A stretch of 64,000 nt of DNA from NCBI RefSeq assembly GCF_003286915.1, contig NZ_QMFY01000001.1, positions 434,001 to 498,000 of the forward strand, read 5' to 3'. The notes beneath the pieces are model-generated. The model was not told the origin of the DNA. It worked only from the letters and a program-made list of their open reading frames with translations, and made no database searches. Shown piece by piece: positions 9,403 through 16,074 of this stretch (within the stretch, counting starts at the first letter, position 1; every line of letters begins with the position of its first letter). Source of the stretch: Pseudochryseolinea flava. GTDB taxonomy: Bacteria > Bacteroidota > Bacteroidia > Cytophagales > Cyclobacteriaceae. Position numbers and translations under genes: made by a program.

Positions 9403-9592
9403 CGGAAGATTTGCAGCAAAAAGATTTATGTCATCACCCTCGGGCACAACTAGCGAAGGCGCCACGTGATAACAGTGGGCCAAGGTAGTTATTTAGCTGC
9501 ACTTCACAAATGAATGAACTACTGGTTTTTCATAGGCAGATCAGCTTTTACGATGCTTTTGAATTCAGTAATTTTTCGGCTCAATATTTCAA

Positions 9593-9991
9593 ATGAATAC
9601 AAAAATCCTCCTCTCTTCCAGTGCAATCGTTGTTGGCGTATTAGGACTCATCTGCAGTTTTGCACCACAGGAACTTCTTGCCAGCTTTGGTCAGCAAAGT
9701 GTTGACCTATTACCAACCATGATCCAGCTTCTCGGCGCCGCATATCTTTCGCTTGCCATCTTAAATTGGATGTCTAAAGGAATCATCATTGGAGGTATCT
9801 ATGCAAGACCATTAGCACTCGCAAATTTTCTTCACTTCACCGTCGGTGGACTTGCACTCGCAAAATCATTGACCTACATCAGAACGGACGGATACGTGAT
9901 CTACATACTCACCGCACTCTATTGCGTTTACGCGTTATGGTTTGCACGCGTACTTTTTACCCATCCGCTTAAAGCCGAATCAAAAACTTAA
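9593..9991 (+). CDS. Small membrane protein, unknown function
   Basis: 132 residues with four predicted membrane helices and a short basic C-terminus. The glycine/alanine-rich helices (GLICSFAPQELLASF, LLGAAYLSLAILNW) are seen in conserved small membrane proteins of Bacteroidota, but I cannot name a family. It stands alone, convergent with rtcB across a terminator. Confidence 0.6.
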   Translation: MNTKILLSSSAIVVGVLGLICSFAPQELLASFGQQSVDLLPTMIQLLGAAYLSLAILNWMSKGIIIGGIYARPLALANFLHFTVGGLALAKSLTYIRTDGYVIYILTALYCVYALWFARVLFTHPLKAESKT

Positions 9992-10002
9992 CAATAAAAA
10001 AA

Positions 10003-10030
10003 CAGGACCGAAACTTCTGTCCCGGTCCTG
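10003..10030 (-). terminator. Terminator downstream of rtcB
   Basis: An 8-bp stem (CAGGACCG at 10003-10010, CGGTCCTG at 10023-10030) preceded on the plus strand by A6; read on the minus strand this is a hairpin followed by T6. It ends the slipin-rtcB transcript and could also act weakly on the convergent small membrane gene. Confidence 0.85.
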
Positions 10031-10037
10031 CTCCTTA

Positions 10038-11444
10038 CTAATCTACTTCTTGAAATCGTTTATCGCCACACATTCTAACAATTTTCGGCATAAATGACCC
10101 CAGCACTTCGACAAGATCTTTTTGATGATCCATCACCTGATGAATATCCTTATACGCCATCGGGGCTTCATCTAGCCCGGCGCCAATTAGTTCAACACCC
10201 GCTGCTTTCAAAAACTTGTTCACCGTACCCTGCAAAATTGTTTGCTTTGCCTTGGTACGCGACATTGTTCTTCCTGCGCCATGCGATGCAGAATTGATTG
10301 ATGCAGCAAGTCCTTTACCACGTACAATAAATCCAGGGGTCGCCATCGATCCAGGAATAATTCCGAGAACGCCTTTACCCGCAGGTGTTGCTCCCTTACG
10401 ATGCACGATCAATTCATCACCCTGCGCATCTTTTTCCTTCCAAGCAAAGTTGTGATGGTTCTCGATCATCGCTAGCGGCGTAGTTCTAAGTCCTATCGCA
10501 ATTCGTTCATGAATTTGATGATGGCAAGCCGAAGCATAATCACCAGCAAGATTCATCGCTAACCAATATTCTTGTCCCGCTTCGCTATCAAGATCTAACC
10601 AAGCTAAATGCTTTGCTACCTGTGGAAGCTTGCAAGTATTCATCGCTATTTGCGTGTAGTGCCGCGCGATATTTGCACCTAAACCTCTCGATCCCGAGTG
10701 CGATAACAAGGCAAGATAAATCCCTGGTGAAAGGTTAAATTCATTTATGGCATTCGTGATTTCCACTACCCCAAATTCAACGAAGTGATTACCACCACCT
10801 GAAGATCCGATTTGTTGCCACGCACGATCCTTTAAAGAACGAACAATCTCCAATTCAGAAAACTCTTTTCTCTCGAAGATCGCATGATCTTTAGGTCTCT
10901 TGAAAGTGGCTACACCAAATTGCGTATTGTTCAACAATATCTTTTTGAATTCATCTACGCGTGTTTCTAGTTGCGATGGTGGAATATCATAAATCGTCAT
11001 GCACATTCTGCATCCGATATCAACGCCTACGCCGTAAGGTATCACCGCATTCCGCGTAGCCAGCACACCACCAATCGGCAATCCATAACCTTGATGTGCA
11101 TCTGGCATCAACGCACCGGCTACCGTCACGGGAAGTCGCATCGCCGTTTCCATTTGGTCTAACGCACCTTGCTCAATAGCTTCAGCGCCATAAATCTGAT
11201 AAGGCATTGCCGAGGCATGGAGTTCTTTCACATCAATGGCCGGCTTTTGCAACGCAACGGCTACTGGGCCAAATGTTTCGTCATCAATGAAAGCCTCCGT
11301 ATTGGCAACGATCTTTTTCAGTATCTGGATTTTCTCCACTAATGGCGCAGTCGAATATTTTTCTTCTATCAACGTCAACGCTAACCCCAACGCATTCCCT
11401 TCCGGAAAACCTATTGCCAGCAAGTCATGTCCTGTCAATTTCAT
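10038..11444 (-). CDS. rtcB: RtcB family RNA ligase
   Basis: 468 residues, full length. RtcB joins RNA ends bearing 2',3'-cyclic phosphate or 3'-phosphate to 5'-OH ends, using GTP and Mn2+. Visible signatures: GVDIGCRM (metal-binding Asp/Cys), GGGNHFVEFG (metal His), SHSGSRGLG, NHHNFAWKE and SASHGAGRTMSR, whose His is the guanylylated nucleophile in the family. No frameshift or missing catalytic residue. It is the second gene after an SPFH/slipin protein, and the leader of that operon contains tRNA-like elements at 12918-13100. In other bacteria RtcB genes belong to RNA-repair operons induced by damaged tRNA; the same use is inferred here. Confidence 0.95.
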   Translation of the reverse strand: MKLTGHDLLAIGFPEGNALGLALTLIEEKYSTAPLVEKIQILKKIVANTEAFIDDETFGPVAVALQKPAIDVKELHASAMPYQIYGAEAIEQGALDQMETAMRLPVTVAGALMPDAHQGYGLPIGGVLATRNAVIPYGVGVDIGCRMCMTIYDIPPSQLETRVDEFKKILLNNTQFGVATFKRPKDHAIFERKEFSELEIVRSLKDRAWQQIGSSGGGNHFVEFGVVEITNAINEFNLSPGIYLALLSHSGSRGLGANIARHYTQIAMNTCKLPQVAKHLAWLDLDSEAGQEYWLAMNLAGDYASACHHQIHERIAIGLRTTPLAMIENHHNFAWKEKDAQGDELIVHRKGATPAGKGVLGIIPGSMATPGFIVRGKGLAASINSASHGAGRTMSRTKAKQTILQGTVNKFLKAAGVELIGAGLDEAPMAYKDIHQVMDHQKDLVEVLGSFMPKIVRMCGDKRFQEVD

Positions 11445-11460
11445 TTTGTAATATTTTTGT

Positions 11461-11490
11461 AGGCACCCAGCAAATTTACGCTAGGTGCCT
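11461..11490 (-). other. Hairpin between slipin and rtcB
   Basis: A 7-bp inverted repeat (AGGCACC at 11461-11467, GGTGCCT at 11484-11490) occupies the 55-base intergenic gap. There is no T-run on the minus strand, so it is more likely an RNA processing or stability element than a terminator. Confidence 0.55.
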
Positions 11491-11499
11491 GATGTAAAA

Positions 11500-12600
11500 T
11501 TATTTTCTAGGGATAAAGATCTCTTTTAATTGGTCAACAATTTGCGTACCGCCAGACAAAGAGATCGTGTTGATTTTGTCGGCAATCTTTTCCACGTATT
11601 CCATTTCTTTCAATTTAAATAACATGGCGTTGTCCTCCATCAACTTCGCGGTATTCAGCAAGCTTCGCGTAGACGCTGTTTCTTCACGACGCATAATCAC
11701 GTTGGCTTCCGCTTTTTTCTGCGCGACCAACACTTGATTCATGATCTCTTTCACCTCGCCTGGCAAGATAATATCACGCACGCCGCAATCTCGAATTTGT
11801 ACGCCTAGGCGATTCGTCTTGTTCTTCAAGGTTTCGATCACGTAACCAGCGATAGCATCTTTTTTCTCAAGCAGATCATCCAGCGTATGCGTGCCCACAA
11901 TTTCTCGCAGTGCAAGTTGCATCAAGATATAAAGCTGCTTCTCGTAGTCTTTGTTATCTACAAGTGCTTTCTCAATGTCAACAACTTGATACTGCGCAAA
12001 AAAGTTAATCCGCAAAGCCGCCTTGTCCTTCGTAAGCATTTCTTGCCCAGAAATCTCGAGCTGCAATTGCCGTAGGTCAATCTTCACCACCGTAATCACT
12101 ATGGCATTATTCCAGAAGTAATACAGCCCGGTGTCGAGTACTTTAATCAACTTACCATCAACCATTAAAATTCCTTTCTGGAATGATTCGACTGTAAATA
12201 CACGGACAAATGGCGCAAACTCTTTTCGTGGCAACGTCGCCACATCGATCGCTTCATTAATATCGACTTTGGTTAAATCCGCTTTCACAAAATCATACTT
12301 CGTAACACCCTTCCAGAATGCGTATCGTCCTGCTGTTAACACCGTTTTAAAATTTCCGTTCTCATGCTGCAACACAATTTCATTATCGCGAACCTCAACA
12401 ACGATCAGCAACTCGGCTAATGCCGCGTCACGCAAAAGTATATTTAAATCAATCGGCGATTGAAAAGGTTTTGTAAGATCGTATTGGTATACCGTCTCAT
12501 TCAGCATCAACCAATGAGCACCTTCCGATAACACGCGTTTATAGTTTTCGTTTTTGAATACTAAACCTACTCTGCCAGTTGTAATCCTGATCCTTTTCAT
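11500..12600 (-). CDS. SPFH/band-7 (slipin-like) protein
   Basis: 366 residues. The SPFH core spans about 120-275: a FVRVFTVESFQKGILMVDG strand region, LDTGLYYFWN, then DKAALRINFFAQYQVVD and a coiled-coil segment rich in Ala/Glu (MNQVLVAQKKAEANVIMRRE). The first 110 residues are a second beta-rich half repeating the GLVFKN/GRYAFWKG pattern, so the N-terminus looks duplicated relative to classic slipins. No clear transmembrane helix is present, unlike stomatin-type members. It lies 55 bases upstream of rtcB; SPFH proteins are known companions of RtcB in bacterial RNA-repair operons, perhaps as a scaffold. Confidence 0.85.
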   Translation of the reverse strand: MKRIRITTGRVGLVFKNENYKRVLSEGAHWLMLNETVYQYDLTKPFQSPIDLNILLRDAALAELLIVVEVRDNEIVLQHENGNFKTVLTAGRYAFWKGVTKYDFVKADLTKVDINEAIDVATLPRKEFAPFVRVFTVESFQKGILMVDGKLIKVLDTGLYYFWNNAIVITVVKIDLRQLQLEISGQEMLTKDKAALRINFFAQYQVVDIEKALVDNKDYEKQLYILMQLALREIVGTHTLDDLLEKKDAIAGYVIETLKNKTNRLGVQIRDCGVRDIILPGEVKEIMNQVLVAQKKAEANVIMRREETASTRSLLNTAKLMEDNAMLFKLKEMEYVEKIADKINTISLSGGTQIVDQLKEIFIPRK

Positions 12601-12768
12601 TTTTTTAACATTTTACTTTATCTATCTCATTATCGTTTAGACGACTATGATTCTGTTTTAAAAAAAGGTAATCCGGTGTATGTCATCAAATGAATACGGA
12701 ACGCTGATTTAGAAAGGTTTGTCTGAAAAAGTTTCATCACCGTATCATCACGTAAACAAGTGTCTTAC

Positions 12769-12936
12769 GCAGAAGGCGACGTCGATAAAAGTTTTCCGCG
12801 TCACCTTTCGGTATCCTCACCGATCTAGTTTTCAAATGATTGATGGTGTATTTCCGCAGGCGGCATGAGATACATACATCAAACACACTCCGAACTACCT
12901 TCAAGAGTGACCATTTTAGAAGGGGTCGCCTTCTGC
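12769..12936 (-). repeat. 12-bp long-range inverted repeat in the leader
   Basis: GCAGAAGGCGAC at 12769-12780 is exactly reverse-complementary to GTCGCCTTCTGC at 12925-12936. Each arm also takes part in a local hairpin: 12918-12934 (AGAAGG/CCTTCT, 6 bp) and 12775-12805 (GGCGACG with CGTCACC, 7 bp with one G-U in the minus-strand RNA). The local and long-range pairings are mutually exclusive. Confidence 0.7.
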
Positions 12937-13005
12937 TGGGTGGATAAAAGTCCACTGCTCTACCGTTGAGCTACCACTGTTCAGGTGGGTAGGATTCGAA
13001 CCTAC
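12918..13005 (-). ncRNA. tRNA-like unit B: T-arm and acceptor placed before D-arm and anticodon arm
   Basis: Read on the minus strand: T-arm GTAGG-TTCGAAT-CCTAC (13005-12989), acceptor-like CCACCTG (12988-12982), two bases, ACAGTGG (12980-12974), TA, D-arm GCTC-AACGGTA-GAGC (12971-12957), A, then an anticodon-like arm GTGGA-CTTTTA-TCCAC (12955-12940), CCAGC and a hairpin of T-arm size (12934-12918) with a non-T loop. CCACCTG pairs with CAGTGG if one C bulges. The anticodon loop has six rather than seven bases. The order matches the better-preserved unit A, but this copy looks eroded or modified, so it is probably not a functional translational tRNA. Confidence 0.55.
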
Positions 13006-13013
13006 AACGTCAA

Positions 13014-13081
13014 CCTACTGCTCTACCAAATGAGCTATCTCACTTAAAGCGAGAGAAGGATTCGAACCTCCTGCACGTAGA
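13014..13081 (-). tRNA. Candidate circularly permuted tRNA (unit A)
   Basis: Read on the minus strand: anticodon 3' strand TCTAC (13081-13077), variable GTGCA, T-arm GGAGG-TTCGAAT-CCTTC (13071-13055), acceptor 3' strand TCTCGCT (13054-13048), linker TTA, acceptor 5' strand AGTGAGA (13044-13038), TA, D-arm GCTC-ATTTGGTA-GAGC (13035-13020), A, anticodon 5' strand GTAGG (13018-13014). Rejoined this gives 7/7 acceptor pairs (one G-U), 5/5 anticodon-stem pairs (one G-U), U8, A14, G18G19, A21 and A58. The linear alternative (AGTGAGA with CCACCTG after the next T-arm) hardly pairs and leaves only 13 bases where 22 are needed. The anticodon cannot be fixed; one join gives TTGACCA (GAC). CCA is not encoded. 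Confidence 0.6.
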
Positions 13082-13186
13082 TGGTTGAAACAACATCGCA
13101 CTAAGCAGCATATTGAGAAGCATTGCCGTCAATACTATGGCGCAAAAAAAAACGCACATCAGGTCTTAGTGTCCTGTCTTTCTTCG

Positions 13187-13214
13187 CTTTCACGTTCCTT
13201 TTGAATCGTGAAAG
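13187..13214. other. Perfect 8-bp hairpin in the leader
   Basis: CTTTCACG (13187-13194) and CGTGAAAG (13207-13214) form an 8-bp stem with a 12-base loop. Plus-strand reading gives a T-run afterwards, but no plus-strand gene precedes it; on the minus strand it lies between unit D and unit A and may separate them. Confidence 0.5.
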
Positions 13215-13242
13215 ATTTTTCGCCGGCATTATTTGCACGACG

Positions 13243-13325
13243 TTGTGACTCTACCTGGATTCGAACCAGAATTCCCTCTCGGGCAACAAGGCTATAAATG
13301 CGCTTCCTTACTTTGTTTCTCCGAG
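13243..13325 (-). ncRNA. Isolated T-arm/acceptor-3' element with upstream hairpin (unit D)
   Basis: On the minus strand a T-arm TCTGG-TTCGAAT-CCAGG (13270-13252) is followed by an acceptor-like TAGAGTC. Upstream is a long imperfect hairpin (CTCGG at 13325-13321 with CCGAG at 13282-13278, inner AAGG 13309-13306 with CCTT 13291-13288). I find no D-arm and no GACTCTA partner nearby, so only the 3' part of a tRNA is recognisable. It is either a tRNA relic or a deliberate T-arm mimic. Confidence 0.4.
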
Positions 13326-13394
13326 CGACATTTCAGTGCATCTGCAAACGCTAGCCACTACTACGCGAAGTTGTAGCGGCGTATTACCTGTACA

Positions 13395-13418
13395 CTATGG
13401 AACGTACTTTTACCATAG
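13395..13418. other. Perfect 6-bp hairpin near the leader start
   Basis: CTATGG (13395-13400) and CCATAG (13413-13418) are perfectly complementary with a 12-base loop. It may be a structured start of the leader RNA or an operator for the divergent WYL protein. Confidence 0.4.
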
Positions 13419-13548
13419 ACTTTTCCTTTTAAGCTATAGAGCCATTTACAATACCATTCCGTTTGAATGATGACTCAAAGGTGAACCCCTTCTACGCAGT
13501 CTTTTTGCGCAGTGAATATTTTTTAGTTTTTTTATCAAAATTCTTTTT

Positions 13549-15267
13549 ATGCCCGTCAATAGGAACGCCCTGATTCGTTATCGAACCATAGACAACTGCC
13601 TGAGAAACAGACAACGCCGTTGGACGCTAGAAGACTTGATAGAAGCGTGCTCTGAAGCACTTTACGAATATGAAGGTATTGACAAAGGCCTAAGCAAAAG
13701 ATCTGTCCAGATGGATATTCAAATGATGCGCAGCGACAAACTCGGATACAATGCGCCCATCATCGTGCTTGAAAAGAAATACTATACTTACGACGATCCC
13801 GACTATTCGATCACCAACATTCCTTTAACAGATCAAGATCTCAATAAGCTTACTGAAGTGGTTGAGATTTTACGGCAGTTTAAAGGATTCAGTCATTTCC
13901 AAGAACTGAGTGGAATGGTGCAACGACTTGAAAACAAAATTCATTCCGCCAAAACGAAGCAAGAACCCATAATTGATTTTGAAAAAAATGAAAACTTGAA
14001 GGGCCTTGAGTACATCGAAACATTATATCAGTCCATCATTAATAAGTGCGCAATTGAAATTGTATATCAATCATTCAAGGCACGAAGCGCCAATACTTTT
14101 AACTTCCACCCTCACTACCTGAAAGAATATCGGAACCGATGGTTTGTTGTGGGCGTAAAAAAGAAGAACACACCGATCATGGTTCTTGCATTGGATAGAA
14201 TCATTTCCGTTTCACCTTGCGCGCTTAAGTATGTTTCAAACCAAGTTAGTTTGCCAGAATATTTTAATGACGCACTCGGTGTAACGATAAATGTTAACGC
14301 AAGAGTTGAAAACGTTGTGCTGCTAGCAGACCATGAAACAGCGCCCTACATCGCAACGAAGCCGATCCATCACTCACAAGAAAAAATATCCAGCGATGCG
14401 AGTGGCGTAGTGTTCGCATTAAAAGTGCAAATTAACCCCGAACTTGAAAGGGAAATACTCGGTTTTGGCTCACGTGTTAGAATATTGGCTCCCGAGAAAC
14501 TAAAAAAGCGCATCACTGGAATTTTCGCCGATGCCTTAGAATCGTACATGCACGAGTTCAGTCCGATAGCGCTCACTAACGCCGCGCAAAAATTAATTCA
14601 TCGAGGATCCTCTATCATCAATCATGTATTCAACCGTAAAGAGGTGAACTACATGCGCACTGCCATCTACGAGTATTTTAAGAAAGCAGCGCTTCCAACC
14701 GACACCCATGCCGTTAGAAATCTATTTCAAGAAATTCCTGCATTAAATTTTTTGCTGCAGCACACCAATATCAAAACCATTTTAGACGCTGTAGCACCCA
14801 ATCTTCGTTTAACGAAAGCCATCTACTTTGACAAAACACCCACTAGCAACTGGTACGTAACTTGGCACCAAGACATCATCATCAATGTGTCAGAAAAAAT
14901 TGAAACGGAAGGGTTCACGGGTTGGACAAAAAAATCCGGCGTCCATGGTGTGTGCCCTCCTGATGAAGTTCTTAAAAATACCCTTACGATCAGAATACAC
15001 CTTGATGACACAGATGAAAATAATGGTGCACTGAAAGTACTACCCGGATCACATCATAAACGATTTACAGACGAAGAGATTTCAACGATCACGAAGAACA
15101 GTATACCCAACGTTTGTGAAGTGAGAGCTGGTGGCGTTCATTTAATGCGTCCGTTGATTTTACACGCGTCGTCGAAAGCCACCTCCCAAAATCGGAGACG
15201 CGTTCTTCATCTCGAGTTTAATACAATGACGCTACCAAATGGCTTACAGTGGGCAGAACAAGAATAA
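13549..15267 (+). CDS. WYL-domain regulator fused to a phytanoyl-CoA-dioxygenase-like (PhyH) domain
   Basis: 572 residues in one uninterrupted frame. Residues 1-110 form the winged-helix N-terminus seen in WYL regulators (RYRTIDNCLR, RSVQMDIQMMR). Residues 150-225 are the WYL core (IEIVYQSF, HPHYLKEYRNRWFVVG, ALDRI), and 240-345 a WCX-like C-terminal extension. From Met369 follows about 204 residues of a PhyH-type Fe(II)/2-oxoglutarate dioxygenase with the HxD motif in TWHQDIII, GALKVLPGSHHKR, and distal His and Arg in LHASSKATSQNRRRVLHLEF. The two halves are families normally found apart. Divergent from the tRNA-like leader and slipin-rtcB, so it is the best candidate for their regulator; what the oxygenase modifies is unknown. 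Confidence 0.85.
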   Translation: MPVNRNALIRYRTIDNCLRNRQRRWTLEDLIEACSEALYEYEGIDKGLSKRSVQMDIQMMRSDKLGYNAPIIVLEKKYYTYDDPDYSITNIPLTDQDLNKLTEVVEILRQFKGFSHFQELSGMVQRLENKIHSAKTKQEPIIDFEKNENLKGLEYIETLYQSIINKCAIEIVYQSFKARSANTFNFHPHYLKEYRNRWFVVGVKKKNTPIMVLALDRIISVSPCALKYVSNQVSLPEYFNDALGVTINVNARVENVVLLADHETAPYIATKPIHHSQEKISSDASGVVFALKVQINPELEREILGFGSRVRILAPEKLKKRITGIFADALESYMHEFSPIALTNAAQKLIHRGSSIINHVFNRKEVNYMRTAIYEYFKKAALPTDTHAVRNLFQEIPALNFLLQHTNIKTILDAVAPNLRLTKAIYFDKTPTSNWYVTWHQDIIINVSEKIETEGFTGWTKKSGVHGVCPPDEVLKNTLTIRIHLDDTDENNGALKVLPGSHHKRFTDEEISTITKNSIPNVCEVRAGGVHLMRPLILHASSKATSQNRRRVLHLEFNTMTLPNGLQWAEQE

Positions 15268-15269
15268 TC

Positions 15270-15782
15270 CTAAAAAAGTGAACGACGTCGGATGCCTTGA
15301 TAGATGAACAACCCAAATGTTCCCCACACGAGGACATGACCGATAATCATTACAATTAACACATCGGTATCGCTATGAATCACAAAATCTTCGAGAAGCG
15401 GCTTCATCACGAATAGGAAAAACATCATGCAAGCTTTTAAATAGTCAAGTGTATTCTTTTCTGATTTAGAGAAGAAATAGATCGTATAGACAACGCCGAC
15501 AGAAAATAGTGATATCACCAAGATCTGGTCTGCACCTGTGAGATGAAGTATCTTAAACAGTACGCCAATGATGAGTGCCGTAAAACAGAGCTGCATATAT
15601 CTAAAGAACTTGGACTTACGAAGCGCGCTGTTTTTTAACATCATGACAAAAGCAAGAAACTGCGCTAGCGATAACGCATCAAATGAAGCGGGCCTATCGT
15701 CATTCGTAGGCAACAAAAATGTATCTACCAAACCGAATATCGCAAGTAATACTATTAATACAAATAGAAACTTATTCATCAT
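15270..15782 (-). CDS. Small membrane protein downstream of higBA
   Basis: 170 residues with about five hydrophobic helices (FLFVLIVLLAIFGLVDTFLL, YMQLCFTALIIGVLF and others). No family recognised. Its start overlaps the end of the antitoxin gene by 11 bases, so it is translated from the same minus-strand transcript. Its stop is two bases from the stop of the convergent WYL-PhyH gene, leaving no room for a separate terminator. Confidence 0.65.
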   Translation of the reverse strand: MMNKFLFVLIVLLAIFGLVDTFLLPTNDDRPASFDALSLAQFLAFVMMLKNSALRKSKFFRYMQLCFTALIIGVLFKILHLTGADQILVISLFSVGVVYTIYFFSKSEKNTLDYLKACMMFFLFVMKPLLEDFVIHSDTDVLIVMIIGHVLVWGTFGLFIYQGIRRRSLF

Positions 15783-16068
15783 CTTTTATCAATCGTTTCA
15801 CCTTTATGTTCTTCGATTCTTTATACCCTCTTGCCAAATCGAAATTCAGTTGTGCTTGTAACCAAAACTCCGGCGTTGTATCAAATGCTTTGCTAAGCTT
15901 AAAAGCCATCTCGACAGAAATCGAATACTCTCCTTTAATAACGGCGTAAAGATTTTTCCGCGCCACACCCAATGCCTCGGCCACCTCGGTTATCGTTAAA
16001 TGATGAGGCTTGATATAAAGCTCATCGAGAATTTGACCGGGGTGGCTTGGACTGTGTATACTGGGCAT
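15772..16068 (-). CDS. higA: HigA-type antitoxin (XRE family)
   Basis: 98 residues. The opening HPGQILDELYIKP followed by ITEVAEALGVARKNLYAVIKG is the HigA addiction-module signature, and the later TPEFWLQAQLNFDL is also conserved. It neutralises the upstream toxin and normally binds the operon promoter through its helix-turn-helix. Gene order (toxin first, antitoxin second) is the HigBA order. The gene is 6 bases downstream of the toxin stop. Confidence 0.88.
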   Translation of the reverse strand: MPSIHSPSHPGQILDELYIKPHHLTITEVAEALGVARKNLYAVIKGEYSISVEMAFKLSKAFDTTPEFWLQAQLNFDLARGYKESKNIKVKRLIKDDE

Positions 16069-16074
16069 AAATGC

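Larger units (their letters stand above)
12601..13548 (-). promoter_or_regulatory. tRNA-like leader region between slipin-rtcB and the WYL gene
   Basis: This 948-base stretch lacks a credible protein gene but is packed with RNA structure readable on the minus strand, i.e. as a 5' leader for slipin-rtcB. It contains three canonical T-arms with TTCGAAT loops (12989-13005, 13055-13071 and 13252-13268), two D-arms (12957-12971 and 13020-13035), several perfect hairpins (13187-13214, 13395-13418, 12918-12934) and a 12-bp long-range inverted repeat. Divergent promoters for the leader and the WYL gene should lie between about 13420 and 13548, but I cannot fix them. The individual elements are listed separately. 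Confidence 0.6.

Noticed and set aside
9403-9483. TTG-initiated extension of the receiver at 8965
   Set aside because: Receiver folds begin at the ATG 9402; the extension is unconserved.
9019-9488. Plus-strand frames opposite the receiver and kinase genes
   Set aside because: They mirror conserved coding sequence on the minus strand and lack domain features.
12737-12955. A 72-codon minus-strand frame inside the tRNA-like leader
   Set aside because: It starts with GTG in the anticodon-like stem of unit B, is arginine-rich without domain character and overlaps strong RNA structure; a chance frame.
12974-13044. Ordinary linear tRNA reading AGTGAGA...D-arm...T-arm...CCACCTG
   Set aside because: The supposed acceptor strands pair at only about two or three positions and the anticodon arm plus variable loop would have 13 bases instead of about 22; the permuted reading fits far better.
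13140-13153. A9 tract flanked by GCGC/CGC as a possible terminator
   Set aside because: The flanking stem is only three pairs; on the minus strand the T-run follows a weak 4-bp hairpin too distantly to be convincing.
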